A DNA stretch of 64,000 nucleotides from Cupriavidus taiwanensis LMG 19424 (GTDB taxonomy: Bacteria > Pseudomonadota > Gammaproteobacteria > Burkholderiales > Burkholderiaceae): positions 3,326,001 to 3,390,000 of the forward strand of contig NC_010528.1 of assembly GCF_000069785.1 (NCBI RefSeq). The letters are read 5' to 3'. The notes under the pieces are model-generated. The model was not told where the DNA came from. It saw nothing but the letters and a program-made list of their open reading frames with translations, and did not search any database. Every line of letters begins with the position of its first letter. Positions within the stretch are counted from its first letter, which is position 1. Below are positions 1-8,750 of this stretch, in pieces. The position numbers and the translations under genes were made by a program.

Positions 1-248
1 AACCAGTGATCCTGACGGGCTGCACTGCAGAGCCCGGCATCCTGACCCCGCCATGCCGCCGCCCCGGTGCCCGAGGGCGCAGGCGCGCGTCCGGCGGGGG
101 ACGTTATCCACAGTCGTGATCTGAATATCCTGCAGTAACCGCCGCATCGCCCGCTCCGCGTCTGGGCGATCGCGCGCCAAGTCTTCCAACAGGCGTCCAG
201 CCTTGGCCAGAACTGGCCATGCCGGGCGCCGTGCCATGTGGGGCCAAC

Positions 249-1241
249 ATGTTTGCCCGTCCGCAGCGCCGCAGATCTCCACAGCGTTATGCACAACGCT
301 TTCCACAGCCGATTCCACAGCGTTCTCCACAGGCGCGCGCGCCGCTGCGTGCCGCCTGCGCGGCCGCGCTGCTGGCACTGCTGAGCGCCTGCACCACGGT
401 CGTCGGACCGGCCAGGCCGCAGGCGCGGGCACTGCCGGACACCGAGCGGCCAGTGACGCGCCCGGGCGCCACGCCGCGCGAGCGGATCATCGAGATCGCC
501 ACGCAGGAATGGGCCCGCTGGGGTGGCCAGGTGGTGCGGCTGGGCCGCGACGACACGTCTTGTGTGACCTACAGCCCGGCGCCGGAGCTGCCCCCCGAGC
601 TTCCCCTGGCATCGAGTGCCGACGCGGCAGCGCCCGCCGTGGCCACCACCGATACCGAATCCAAGACCAACGGCAATCCGCCGCCGGCGGCAAGCTGCCT
701 TTCTTTCCCGGACGGCACCGGCATGGAGGCCACGCCGCTGGGCTGCACGCTGGCGCGCCGCTACTGGGGCATCGTCGGCGAAGCGCCGAGCTGCAGGCAG
801 GTCACGCAAGGCGCCTGGGCCTGGTCGGCGGTCTTTGTGTCATGGGTCTTGCGCAAGGCAGGCCTGGACGAGCGCCAGTTCCTGACCGGCCAGTCGCACT
901 CGATGTACGTGGTCGACGCCCGCGACGGCATCCTCCCCCACCCTGCGTTCCGCATCGAGCCCGTGCCGGCGATGCCCCGCCCCGGCGACATCATCTGCGC
1001 CGGCCGCGGGCGCGACCGTTATCTCGAGGACATCGCCGAGATCGGTTTCGGCACCACGCCGATGCATTGCGACATCGTGGTCGCCGTGGATCCGGCCGCG
1101 CGCGTGGTGCGGGCCATCGGCGGCAACGTCCAGCAATCGGTATCGATGGAAGAGATCGAACTGGGCGATTCCGGCAGGCTCGACGGTGTCACCAACTCGC
1201 ACATGCCGTGGCTGCTGGTGATGCGTAACGACCTGCAATAG
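249..1241 (+). CDS. DUF2272-family lipoprotein
   Basis: A 330-residue secreted protein of unknown function. The body matches what I recall of the DUF2272 family: a Cys/Trp-rich module ending in short motifs such as RPGDIIC and HCDIVV, which resemble CHAP/NlpC-like folds. The start is placed at the ATG giving MFARPQ; an in-frame ATG 30 bases upstream is possible. The N-terminus is unusual: an Arg/Pro/Gln-rich stretch encoded by a 12-bp tandem repeat precedes a hydrophobic segment and the lipobox LLSAC, so it is probably a lipoprotein with a very long basic n-region. It is monocistronic and ends just before dinB on the other strand. A peptidoglycan-related role is inference only. Confidence 0.75.
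   Translation: MFARPQRRRSPQRYAQRFPQPIPQRSPQARAPLRAACAAALLALLSACTTVVGPARPQARALPDTERPVTRPGATPRERIIEIATQEWARWGGQVVRLGRDDTSCVTYSPAPELPPELPLASSADAAAPAVATTDTESKTNGNPPPAASCLSFPDGTGMEATPLGCTLARRYWGIVGEAPSCRQVTQGAWAWSAVFVSWVLRKAGLDERQFLTGQSHSMYVVDARDGILPHPAFRIEPVPAMPRPGDIICAGRGRDRYLEDIAEIGFGTTPMHCDIVVAVDPAARVVRAIGGNVQQSVSMEEIELGDSGRLDGVTNSHMPWLLVMRNDLQ
276..335 (+). repeat. 12-bp tandem repeat resembling DnaA boxes
   Basis: Five successive units end in CCACA or GCACA at positions 283, 295, 307, 319 and 331, an exact 12-bp period. The second unit contains TTATGCACA, which fits the DnaA-box consensus TTWTNCACA; the fifth contains TTCTCCACA, one mismatch away. In frame the units encode tetrapeptides of the type R-x-P-Q. 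An isolated TTATCCACA lies upstream at 104-112. A similar array occurs at 35160-35231. Confidence 0.7.
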
Positions 1242-1318
1242 GTCGTTCCATCGATGCGATTTATCGCTTATTGTCCAGATGGGCCGCGAATGATAAGTCG
1301 CACAAATAATCTGCCGGC

Positions 1319-2398
1319 TCAGTCGAACAGTTCCAGCTGCGCGCTGTTCCGGTCGCTGGTGCCTACGCCCACCCCCAGCAGCCGCACCGGCAGGCCCCGC
1401 CGCGCGTGGCCCTCGGCCAGCAGCCGGGCATAGACGGTGCGGTCCGGGGCATGGCCGCGGCATTCCACCGTGGTCTGCCGGAAGTCCGAGAAACGCAGCT
1501 TGACCGTGAGCTTGTCGATGGTGTCGTGCGCCTGGGCGCGCGCAATGCGCACCTCCAGCATGGCGATCAGCGGTTCCAGCTCGGCCAGGCAGGCCTGCAG
1601 GTCGGGCAGGTCGTCGGCATAGGTCTCTTCCACGCTGATCGACTTGCGTTCGCGCTCCGGCGTGACCGCGCGCTCGTCGACGCCGCGGCACAGTTTGTAC
1701 AGCCGCGCCCCGAACACGCCGAACTCGCGATGCAGGCGGTCCGGCGACCACGGTCGGAGGTCGCCGCAAGTCTCGGCCCCCAGCCGGCGCAGCTTGGCCG
1801 CGGTGACCCTGCCCACGCCATGGATGCGCTCCACCGGCAGCGCGGCGACAAAGGCATCGACCGCCGCCGGCCGGACCACGAACAGGCCGTCGGGCTTGTT
1901 CCAGTCGCTGGCGATCTTGGCGACGAACTTGCTGGGCCCGACACCGGCCGACACCGTCACCCCGACCTCGTCGCGCACGCGCTGGCGGATTTCTTCGGCG
2001 ATGCGGGTGGCGCTGCCGGCATGGTGCGTGCACAGGCTGACGTCCAGGTAGGCCTCATCCAGTGACAGCGGCTCGACCAGCGCGGTGTATTCGCGGTAGA
2101 TCGCGAAGATGCGGCGCGAGACCTCGCGGTACTTGTCCATGGCGGGCCGCACGATCAGCAGCTCCGGGCAGCGCTTGAGCGCCTGCGCCGAGGCCATCGC
2201 CGAGCGCACGCCGTAGGCGCGCGCCTCGTAGTTGCAGGTGGCAATCACCCCGCGCCGGTCGGGCGCGCCGCCCACGGCCATCGGCCGGCCGCGCAGCGAC
2301 GGGTCGTCGCGCATTTCGACCGAAGCGTAGAAGCAGTCGCAGTCGCAATGGATGATCTTGCGCTGGACCGCGGCAATGGCGTCAGGCGGGGCAGACAT
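1319..2398 (-). CDS. dinB: DNA polymerase IV (Y-family)
   Basis: Error-prone translesion DNA polymerase of the DinB family, 359 residues, the usual length. The palm starts with IIHCDCDCFYASVE, where the first Asp and following aromatic steric-gate region are typical. The second catalytic patch is SLDEAYLDVS with the conserved Asp-Glu pair. A helix-hairpin-helix segment (IHGVGRVTAAKLRRLG) follows, then the little-finger domain (KSISVEETYADDL). The start ATG gives a normal N-terminus. No obvious LexA box is visible in the short upstream gap. It is convergent with the DUF2272 gene and lies downstream of rarD on the same strand with a 64-base gap. Confidence 0.95.
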   Translation of the reverse strand: MSAPPDAIAAVQRKIIHCDCDCFYASVEMRDDPSLRGRPMAVGGAPDRRGVIATCNYEARAYGVRSAMASAQALKRCPELLIVRPAMDKYREVSRRIFAIYREYTALVEPLSLDEAYLDVSLCTHHAGSATRIAEEIRQRVRDEVGVTVSAGVGPSKFVAKIASDWNKPDGLFVVRPAAVDAFVAALPVERIHGVGRVTAAKLRRLGAETCGDLRPWSPDRLHREFGVFGARLYKLCRGVDERAVTPERERKSISVEETYADDLPDLQACLAELEPLIAMLEVRIARAQAHDTIDKLTVKLRFSDFRQTTVECRGHAPDRTVYARLLAEGHARRGLPVRLLGVGVGTSDRNSAQLELFD

Positions 2399-2462
2399 GG
2401 CGGCCGGGATGGGGAGCGGCTAGCTGCGAATTATCCGTGGGACGAATGGCGGATAGCGACTT

Positions 2463-3368
2463 TCATGTCGTCTCATTGATCGATTGGATGGCGGCGGGCT
2501 TCTGCCGCGCATTCATCCACAACCCTTCGGCCGCATACAAGGCCAGAGACAGCCAGATCAGCGCATAGCCCACCTGCTTCTGCGCCGGGAACGGCTCGTT
2601 CCACAGCCATACGCCCAGCAGCAGCTGCAGCGTCGGGCCGGTGTATTGCAGCAGGCCCAGCAGCGACAGCGGAATGCGCCGTGCGCCGGCGGCAAAGAAC
2701 AGCAGTGGCACCGCCGTCACCGGCCCGGCCAGCAATAGCAGCCACTGCGTACCCGGCGCTGCGTGGGTAAAGCTGTCCTGGCCGGTGGCGAACAGCCAGG
2801 CCAGCGCCGCGGCAGCCAGCGGGAACAGCAGCAGCGTTTCCAGCGACAGCCCTTCCAGCGCGCCCAGCGCACCGGTCTTGCGCAACAGCCCGTAACCGCC
2901 AAAGCTGGCGGCCAGGCCCAGCGCAATCCACGGCAGCTGCCCCGCGGCCACCGTCAGCCAGGCCACGCCGGCCGCCGCCACCGCGATCGCCAGCCACTGC
3001 ATCCGGCGCAGGCGCTCATGCAGGAACACCACGCCCAGCAGCACGCTGAACAGCGGGTTGATGAAATAACCCAGGCTGGCGTCGACCACGCGGTTGGCCG
3101 ATACCGCCCAGATATAGAGGAACCAGTTGGCGCACAGCAGCGCCGCGCTGGCGGCAAACGACAGCAACAGGCGCCGGTCCCTGGCCACCTGGCCCAGCCA
3201 CGCCCACTGGCGGCGCCAGGCCAGGATCAATCCCAGGAAGACCAGCGACCACACCATCCGGTGCAGCAGGATCTCCACCGGCGCGATGCCGGGGAGCGAC
3301 TTGATGTAGAGCGGAAGCAGCCCCCAGATGATGTAGGCCAGCAGCGCGTAGAGAATGCCGAGTTGCAT
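2463..3368 (-). CDS. rarD: RarD-type EamA/DMT permease
   Basis: Inner-membrane protein of the drug/metabolite transporter superfamily, 301 residues with about ten hydrophobic helices. The opening LGILYALLAYIIWGLLPLY and the loop ANRVVDASLGYFINPL are hallmarks of RarD (chloramphenicol-sensitivity protein family). The substrate is unknown in the family; export or uptake of amino-acid-like metabolites is plausible. It lies between the TRAP binding-protein gene and dinB. A terminator separates it from the TRAP gene, so it probably has its own promoter. Confidence 0.9.
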   Translation of the reverse strand: MQLGILYALLAYIIWGLLPLYIKSLPGIAPVEILLHRMVWSLVFLGLILAWRRQWAWLGQVARDRRLLLSFAASAALLCANWFLYIWAVSANRVVDASLGYFINPLFSVLLGVVFLHERLRRMQWLAIAVAAAGVAWLTVAAGQLPWIALGLAASFGGYGLLRKTGALGALEGLSLETLLLFPLAAAALAWLFATGQDSFTHAAPGTQWLLLLAGPVTAVPLLFFAAGARRIPLSLLGLLQYTGPTLQLLLGVWLWNEPFPAQKQVGYALIWLSLALYAAEGLWMNARQKPAAIQSINETT

Positions 3369-3449
3369 AAGGTTTTCCGAGCGATGCCGGCGATTCTACC
3401 GGGGCCGCGCCATCCCCGCCGGCACGTGCCACCAGCGTGCGCCATCAAC

Positions 3450-3484
3450 AAAAAACCCCATGCTCCCGCAGGAACATGGGGTTT
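3450..3484 (-). terminator. Rho-independent terminator of the TRAP binding-protein gene
   Basis: The 7-bp stem CCCCATG (3456-3462) pairs with CATGGGG (3475-3481) around a 12-base loop. On the minus strand the stem is followed by six T residues. It sits 36 bases past the stop codon of the upstream minus-strand gene. Confidence 0.85.
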
Positions 3485-3519
3485 GCGGCGGCGGGCCGGT
3501 TGCCCGGACGCCAGGCGGC

Positions 3520-4656
3520 TTACAGCTTGCGTGCGAAGCTGAACTGGGCGAAGCCCTGCTCGGCCACGTTGAACCAGGCCGCCTGGTTGTTGCGGAACAC
3601 GCGCCAGTCGTCGTAGATCTTCTTGAACGACGGGTTCTTCGCGGTTTCGTCGGCGTAGGACTCCTGGGTGGCCTTGAAGCAGGCCTCCATGATCTCCTTG
3701 GAGAACGGACGCAGCTTGACGCCGTTTTCCAGCAGCCGTGCCAGCGCCTGCGGGTTGACCGTGTCGTACTTGGCCATCATGTTGGTGTGCGCCTCGATGG
3801 TGGCGGTTTCCAGCGCGCGCTTGTACAGCGCGGGCAGCTTCTCGAACTCGCTGGCCGAGGCGTAGAACGACAGCTGCGCGCTGCCTTCCCACCAGCCCGG
3901 ATAGTAGTAGTACGGCGCCACCTTGTAGAAGCCCAGCTTCTCGTCATCGTACGGGCCGACCCACTCGGCCGCATCGATGGTGCCCTTTTCCAGCGCCGGG
4001 TAGATGTCGCCGCCGGCGATCTGCTGCGGCACTACGCCCAGGCGCGACAGCACCACGCCGGCAAAGCCGGCGATGCGGTACTTCAGGCCCTGCAGGTCGG
4101 CCACAGTCTTGATTTCCTTGCGGAACCAGCCGCCCATCTGTGCATTGGTGTTGCCGCCCAGGAAGTTGACGACGTTGTATTCCTTGAAGAACTCGCGCAT
4201 CAGCTTCATGCCGTTGCCCTGCATCATCCAGGCGTTCTGCTGGCGTGCGGTCAGGCCGAACGGGATGGTGGTGTCAAAGCACAGCGTCGGGTTCTTGCCG
4301 AAATAGTAGTAGCCAGCGGTGTGGCCGATCTGCACGGTGTTGTTCTGCACCGCGTCCAGCACCTGCAGGCCCGGCACGATTTCACCGGCGGCAAAGACCT
4401 TGATGTTGAACTTGCCGTCGGTCAGTTCCTTGACGCGGGCCGACAGCAGCTCGGCACCGCCGTAGATGGTGTCGAGCGACTTGGGGAAGCTCGAGGCCAG
4501 GCGCCATTCCACGGCGGGGTTGCTGCCCACGACGGCCGGCGCGGCCGGGCCGCTGGCGGCGGCAGGCGCTGCCTTTTCTTCACCCTTGCCGCACGCGGCC
4601 AGTGCCCCGGTGGCAGCCACGGCCGACGCTTTCAACAGAAAGGAACGACGTTCCAT
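3520..4656 (-). CDS. dctP: TRAP transporter solute-binding protein, DctP family
   Basis: Periplasmic receptor of a TRAP transporter, about 378 residues. The start MERRSFLLKASAV is chosen because GAGGAGAAG lies just upstream and because it yields a signal peptide combining a twin-arginine-like RRSFL motif with a lipobox (ALAAC). The mature protein contains VEWRLASSFPKSLDTIYGG, the GGNTNAQMGGWFRKE segment and the LKYRIAG motif carrying the conserved carboxylate-binding Arg. These are typical of the branch that binds 2-oxo acids. No DctQ/DctM membrane genes are adjacent, so the permease must be encoded elsewhere or the receptor is an orphan. Confidence 0.9.
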   Translation of the reverse strand: MERRSFLLKASAVAATGALAACGKGEEKAAPAAASGPAAPAVVGSNPAVEWRLASSFPKSLDTIYGGAELLSARVKELTDGKFNIKVFAAGEIVPGLQVLDAVQNNTVQIGHTAGYYYFGKNPTLCFDTTIPFGLTARQQNAWMMQGNGMKLMREFFKEYNVVNFLGGNTNAQMGGWFRKEIKTVADLQGLKYRIAGFAGVVLSRLGVVPQQIAGGDIYPALEKGTIDAAEWVGPYDDEKLGFYKVAPYYYYPGWWEGSAQLSFYASASEFEKLPALYKRALETATIEAHTNMMAKYDTVNPQALARLLENGVKLRPFSKEIMEACFKATQESYADETAKNPSFKKIYDDWRVFRNNQAAWFNVAEQGFAQFSFARKL

Positions 4657-5129
4657 CTCCACTTCTCCTCTTATAGATATTGATTCGGATGCGGGCGCAC
4701 GGCTTGCATGAGCCGCGCGCCGGACCGTGACGCACCGGCCGCCGGGGTACGGCGGCCTGCGCAGCGCTGTGCCTGTGGCGAACGGGCACGGCGGCGTGCC
4801 CCGCATGCCCGGCGCTGGATCCGCGCACACGGCCGAGGGCTGTCTTACCCGAAAGACAAGCCAGCCGATTATAGCGGTGGCCCTTTCGGCACGGGGCCCC
4901 GCGCAAGTGCGGGTTTTCGCTAGTCGATTGCGCCATTTCCGCGGTTTTTCGCAATGTGAGACGTCGCACGGTGTGATGGATTTTGTAACCCGGCTTGCGG
5001 TCAAATGGTCTCGGCTGATAAAAAACAGTCCCGCCTCCGGAGCCCCGCTGCCGGATATCGTCGTTGCCCGCTGAACCGCCGTACCCGTTGCCGTACCCAT
5101 TGCCTGCCTGCTCTCGTCGACTTCCCCTG
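4657..5129. other. Divergent intergenic region
   Basis: 473 bases between the divergent TRAP receptor and LamB-like genes. The left part is GC-rich and featureless. Near 4950-5030 it becomes less GC-rich and holds a near-palindrome GTGAGACGTCGCAC (4956-4969) and a weak candidate promoter for the plus-strand gene (TTGCGG, 18-base gap, TAAAAA). No gene is seen. Confidence 0.4.
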
Positions 5130-6827
5130 ATGCCGCCCGGCCCCAGCGCTTGCGCGGGCCGCGGCGTGCCGCTGCGCCGCCTCGGCTTTGCCGTGCTGGC
5201 CGCATGGGGTCTGGCGGCTTGCGCGCAGACCGGCGACTCGGCGTCCGCTGCTGCCGCGCCTGCCACGGCCTTGCAGCCGCCGCGCATCGCGGCGCGTCCT
5301 GCGGTTCCCGCAACGGTCACCGCTGGCGCGGCGGCGCCAACCCCCCAGGCAGTGGCAGGGGCCGCCGATACGGCGGCCCCTGGGACGCCAGCGCCGGCCG
5401 CGACCGAAGACCCGCTTGCCGCGCTGATCGCCGGCGATGCGGCGCCGGCGGCGAGTGTCACCGTACCCGCCCCTGCGCAATCCAGCGTCGCCGCGGCTGT
5501 GCCGCCGGTCGATCCTGACTTCGTCGGGCCGCCCGAACCGCCGGCCCCCCCGCCGCCGCCGCCGCTGGTGCTGTTCCCCCACAAGCTTGGCGAGTTCCAG
5601 GCGGAGGCGCCTGCCGCCCCGGCCCAGGGCACCGGCGCGGAGGCCGGCACCCCGTCGGACGCACCGCCGGTACTGCATTCCCAGCTGCCCGCGGACGATC
5701 CGGCGGTCGATTCCGTGTGGCGCCTCAGCTACAGCGGCCGCGCCGCGGTCGAGGATCGCTCGTCCACCATGCGCGCCTGCCCGGGTGGGGCGCTGTCCAC
5801 CGGCATCGGCAGCGGGCTGGCCTGCCGCAGCGCGGGAGAGGTCAGGATCCGCGAGTCGGTGCTGGACCTCGACGGTGGCGCCCAGGTGATGCTGATCGCG
5901 CAGGCACGCGGCACGGATGCCACCACCGTCAATGGCCGCCCGGCGGCGATCGATCCCTATGCGCTGGTGCCGCAGTTCTACACGGCGGTCAGCGGGCTGG
6001 CGGTGCTGGATGGCGCCACCATGTGGGCCGGCCGGCGCGACAACGCGCCGTTCCTGATGTCATCCGGACTGCTGCCGCCCAACTCCACGGCGATGCGCTT
6101 TGGCGTGGACAACGCCAGGCTGGTCGGCGATATCGGCCTGAACTACCAGTACACCGCGCGCGCCGACCAGAACGGCCAGAACCTGCCCAGCTACCACTCG
6201 CTGCGCACCGCGCCGATCCCCACCAATGAACAGGGTTCGGTCCAGCTGGGCTTCACACGGGTGGAAGCGCAGCCACTGGTGGAGGATTCCGGTGGGGCGT
6301 GGTGGGCGTCGGCGCTGCACGAACAGAAGGGCGTGCTGTTCGGCACCAACCGGCTGGGAGTGCAGTTCGGCGCGGGATCGCGCAACGCCATGACCGGCTA
6401 TACCGGCATGGGCCCGTCGCTGTCGCGCACGCGCGTGGCCGACTCGATCGAATGGAAGAGCCGCTGGGGCCTTAGCGGCGCGGTGGAGCAAAGCCTGCAG
6501 TTCGACCGTTCGCCGGTCGGCACGCTGCAGTGGACCACCACGCGCCTGCGTCCGGCGTACGTTGCCAGCAGCCAGTTCCGGCTGAACTTCGAGGTGTCGC
6601 ACGACCAGATCTCGTCCGGCTTCGGTGTCAGCGGCCAGCGCACCGCGCTGACGGTGGCGCCCACGTTCACGCTGGGCAAGTCGGCCGGCAATGCCAACCT
6701 GCGTGCCTTCTACACCTACAGCCGCGCCAGCGACGTGGACGGCATCGGCTACACCGCGCCGGCCGACGCGTGGGCGTCGCAGCCGAGCGGCTCGATCTTC
6801 GGCGTGCAGCTCAATCGGCGCTGGTAG
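5130..6827 (+). CDS. Lipidated LamB-like outer-membrane beta-barrel protein
   Basis: About 565 residues. The chosen ATG gives a short basic region, a hydrophobic helix and the lipobox GLAAC; a TTG 66 bases upstream would extend it. Residues ~35-150 are an Ala/Pro-rich linker ending in a run of prolines. From ~190 on, the protein has alternating amphipathic strands. The C-terminus (NLRAFYTYSRASDVDG, then FGVQLNRRW) resembles the last strands of maltoporin/LamB-type carbohydrate porins, ending in an aromatic residue as outer-membrane barrels do. The assignment to a sugar porin is inference from these patterns. The 3' end overlaps the convergent aquaporin gene by 17 bases. Confidence 0.7.
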   Translation: MPPGPSACAGRGVPLRRLGFAVLAAWGLAACAQTGDSASAAAAPATALQPPRIAARPAVPATVTAGAAAPTPQAVAGAADTAAPGTPAPAATEDPLAALIAGDAAPAASVTVPAPAQSSVAAAVPPVDPDFVGPPEPPAPPPPPPLVLFPHKLGEFQAEAPAAPAQGTGAEAGTPSDAPPVLHSQLPADDPAVDSVWRLSYSGRAAVEDRSSTMRACPGGALSTGIGSGLACRSAGEVRIRESVLDLDGGAQVMLIAQARGTDATTVNGRPAAIDPYALVPQFYTAVSGLAVLDGATMWAGRRDNAPFLMSSGLLPPNSTAMRFGVDNARLVGDIGLNYQYTARADQNGQNLPSYHSLRTAPIPTNEQGSVQLGFTRVEAQPLVEDSGGAWWASALHEQKGVLFGTNRLGVQFGAGSRNAMTGYTGMGPSLSRTRVADSIEWKSRWGLSGAVEQSLQFDRSPVGTLQWTTTRLRPAYVASSQFRLNFEVSHDQISSGFGVSGQRTALTVAPTFTLGKSAGNANLRAFYTYSRASDVDGIGYTAPADAWASQPSGSIFGVQLNRRW

Positions 6828-7551
6828 TGGCGCTGGTGGTTCCGCTGATGGTCGCGCCGCTCAGGGTGCTGACCGGCGCCGGTTTCACCTCGGCGGGTTT
6901 GCGAAACAGCCAGTGGAACAGCAGCGTGGCGGCCAGCCCGCCGCCGATCTGTGCCAGCACGAAGCCCGGCACGTCCTGCGGCCGGATCCCGGTGAAGGTA
7001 TCGGTCAGCGCGCAGGCAAGCGTCAGCGCGGGATTGGCGAACGAGGTCGACGACGTGAACCAGTAGCCCGCGGTGATATACCCGGCCACCACGAACGGCA
7101 CCAGCTGCGGGCGGCTGCGCAGCGTGCCGATGCCCACGCCGACCAGGCCGAAGGTGGCCACGAACTCGCTCCACCACATCGACGCGCCGGTGCGGCTCTG
7201 CGCCGACCACCCCAATGCCGGCTCGCCGAACATGGCATGCGCCGCGAGCACGCCGCAGACGCCGCCAGTCAGCTGCACCAGCACATAGCGCAGCGCATCG
7301 CGCGGCGCCAGCGCACCCTGCACCAGGGCCGACAGGCTCACCACCGGGTTGAAATGCCCGCCCGAGACCGGCCCCAGCGACACCAGCAAGGCCACCAGCC
7401 CCGCGCCCGTTGCCAGCGAGTTCGCCAGCAGCGCGAGCGCGGTATCGCCGGCGGCGAGGCGCTCGGCACGAATGCCGGAGCCGACCACGATTGCCACCAG
7501 CAGCGCGGTGCCGAGTCCTTCCGCCACCAGGCGGCGCGCCAGCGTACTCAT
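6811..7551 (-). CDS. Aquaporin / MIP-family channel
   Basis: Inner-membrane channel of 246 residues with six hydrophobic helices. Two NPA signatures are present: GHFNPVVSLSAL in the first half (NPV variant) and FANPALTLA in the second. The first NPA box being NPV rather than NPA is a mild deviation. The context gives no arsenic or glycerol genes, so water, glycerol or another small neutral solute cannot be decided from sequence. The tail after the last helix is Thr/Ser-rich. It is convergent with the LamB-like gene. Confidence 0.88.
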   Translation of the reverse strand: MSTLARRLVAEGLGTALLVAIVVGSGIRAERLAAGDTALALLANSLATGAGLVALLVSLGPVSGGHFNPVVSLSALVQGALAPRDALRYVLVQLTGGVCGVLAAHAMFGEPALGWSAQSRTGASMWWSEFVATFGLVGVGIGTLRSRPQLVPFVVAGYITAGYWFTSSTSFANPALTLACALTDTFTGIRPQDVPGFVLAQIGGGLAATLLFHWLFRKPAEVKPAPVSTLSGATISGTTSATTSAD

Positions 7552-7850
7552 CGCTGCGCTGCGCCGGCGCAGCGGCGCGAAACAGGAGCGGGACCAGGGC
7601 CGGAACGTGGGTGTGTGTCGGAGCCGGTGGCGGAAACGATGGGGACGGCGCGCAGCAACAAGGTGGACAACGTCGCCTGAGACGACGCCTCGAACGGTGG
7701 CAGGTCGTTGCCCTCAACGCAGGGCAACGCCGCGGCGCAGCGGCTGCGCGCGCGGTCGCGACAGTGTTCCGCCGCGGCCCCGGTGCGTCAATGCGCGCTG
7801 ACGATGTTGTGTGCTGACGCCGGGTTTCGAATCGCGCCGTTCAGCGCCAT
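7552..7850. other. Intergenic region upstream of the aquaporin gene
   Basis: 299 GC-rich bases between the aquaporin start and the stop of the coiled-coil gene, both on the minus strand. I see no convincing gene, terminator or promoter in it. Confidence 0.4.
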
Positions 7851-8342
7851 TCAACGCAACAGGAAGGCAATATCCTCGACCACGATATTCGCCACCGGGA
7901 TGCCCTTGCGGCGCTGGAACAGGATGTGCTGCTGCACCCGGCTGCGCTGTTCTGCGAACGCAGCGGGATCGATCGGCGTTCCCGTTCGGATGTAGTGCTG
8001 CACCAGCAGCTTGTAGGCGCGATGGCGTACCTGCATGGCCTCGGTTTCGGCGCGCAGCCGCTTGATCTCCGCCGGGCTGCGGTCGATGGCCTGGTGCAGC
8101 TCTTCCACCGTGCGCGCGTGCAGTTCGCGGTAGACATCGCGCTCGGCTTCCATCTGATGCAGCTCGTCGCGCAGCGCGCGGATCTTGTTCTGCAGCTTCA
8201 GCGTCTGCGACACCGCCTGCTGCATCCGCCCCGCCGCCCCCAGCGCCTGGCTAGCCGCCGCCATGGTGCTCTTCCACAAGCCACGCTCGCCGGCCGCGGT
8301 CTGCGGCGGCCAGTGCTTGTCCGTCCCGATCAGTGTGTCCAT
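7851..8342 (-). CDS. Hypothetical coiled-coil protein
   Basis: A 163-residue hypothetical protein that I do not recognise. The start MDTLIGTDKHWPP is chosen because a GGGGGG tract sits seven to twelve bases upstream. The middle (roughly residues 40-105) is a long charged heptad-like helix, for example LQNKIRALRDELHQMEAERD, then a basic segment (HRAYKLLVQHYIRTGTPIDP). The C-terminus is RKGIPVANIVVEDIAFLLR. There is no signal peptide, so it is probably cytoplasmic. It lies downstream of tRNA-Phe on the same strand, separated by 272 bases and a terminator. Confidence 0.6.
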   Translation of the reverse strand: MDTLIGTDKHWPPQTAAGERGLWKSTMAAASQALGAAGRMQQAVSQTLKLQNKIRALRDELHQMEAERDVYRELHARTVEELHQAIDRSPAEIKRLRAETEAMQVRHRAYKLLVQHYIRTGTPIDPAAFAEQRSRVQQHILFQRRKGIPVANIVVEDIAFLLR

Positions 8343-8577
8343 CCAACCCCCCGGTAAGAAAGTATGGGCCCGGGGCCGGGGTATCCGCGTTATGGCTGCG
8401 CCTTGCAATGCGGCTTGGCCGGCCTGGCCCGCCCCGCCTGGTGGCGGTGCGTCAGGGCATCCTAGAGAGACATGGATCGGCTGCCAAGTAGAAGATTTTT
8501 ACTTCTGGATTGGGTGTTGCGTCGCGTCGGCGCCAGCGCGCGCGGCACGGCAGCCACCCTGACTGGCCGCCCAATGC

Positions 8578-8607
8578 AAAAAGCCCGGCTGCAAGAGCCG
8601 GGCTTTT
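8578..8607 (-). terminator. Terminator of tRNA-Phe
   Basis: Perfect 8-bp stem GCCCGGCT (8583-8590) / AGCCGGGC (8596-8603) with a 5-base loop, followed on the minus strand by five T residues. It lies directly beyond the encoded CCA end of the tRNA. Confidence 0.9.
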
Positions 8608-8614
8608 CCTGTTC

Positions 8615-8690
8615 TGGTGGCCTGGGACGGAATCGAACCGCCGACACAAGGATTTTCAATCCTCTGCTCTACCGACTGAGCTACCGGGCC
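8615..8690 (-). tRNA. tRNA-Phe (anticodon GAA)
   Basis: 76-nt tRNA read on the minus strand: acceptor GGCCCGG, D arm with GCTC/GAGC, anticodon loop TTGAAAA giving GAA, T loop TTCGATT, and CCA encoded in the DNA (plus strand TGG at 8615-8617). The acceptor stem has one C-A mismatch (position 5 versus 68) and the anticodon stem starts with a G-T wobble; all other stems pair. It is a single gene, not a tRNA cluster. Confidence 0.95.
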
Positions 8691-8701
8691 AAAGAAGCGA
8701 A

Positions 8702-8730
8702 ACTATAACTGGACTTTCAGTGCCAGTCAA
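8702..8730 (-). promoter_or_regulatory. Near-consensus sigma-70 promoter of tRNA-Phe
   Basis: On the minus strand TTGACT (8725-8730) is followed after exactly 17 bases by TATAGT (8702-8707), about ten bases before the mature 5' end of the tRNA. It lies between the stop codon of the ntrX-like gene and the tRNA. Confidence 0.8.
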
Positions 8731-8750
8731 GCGTCATGTAGGCCACTGCT

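Noticed and set aside
276..335. CRISPR-like or origin of replication
   Set aside because: The period is 12 bp with no spacers, and there is no AT-rich unwinding element or dnaA/dnaN gene nearby.
8343..8614. Integrative element at tRNA-Phe
   Set aside because: No integrase gene and no repeat of the tRNA 3' end was found on either side; the neighbouring small protein alone is not evidence of an island.
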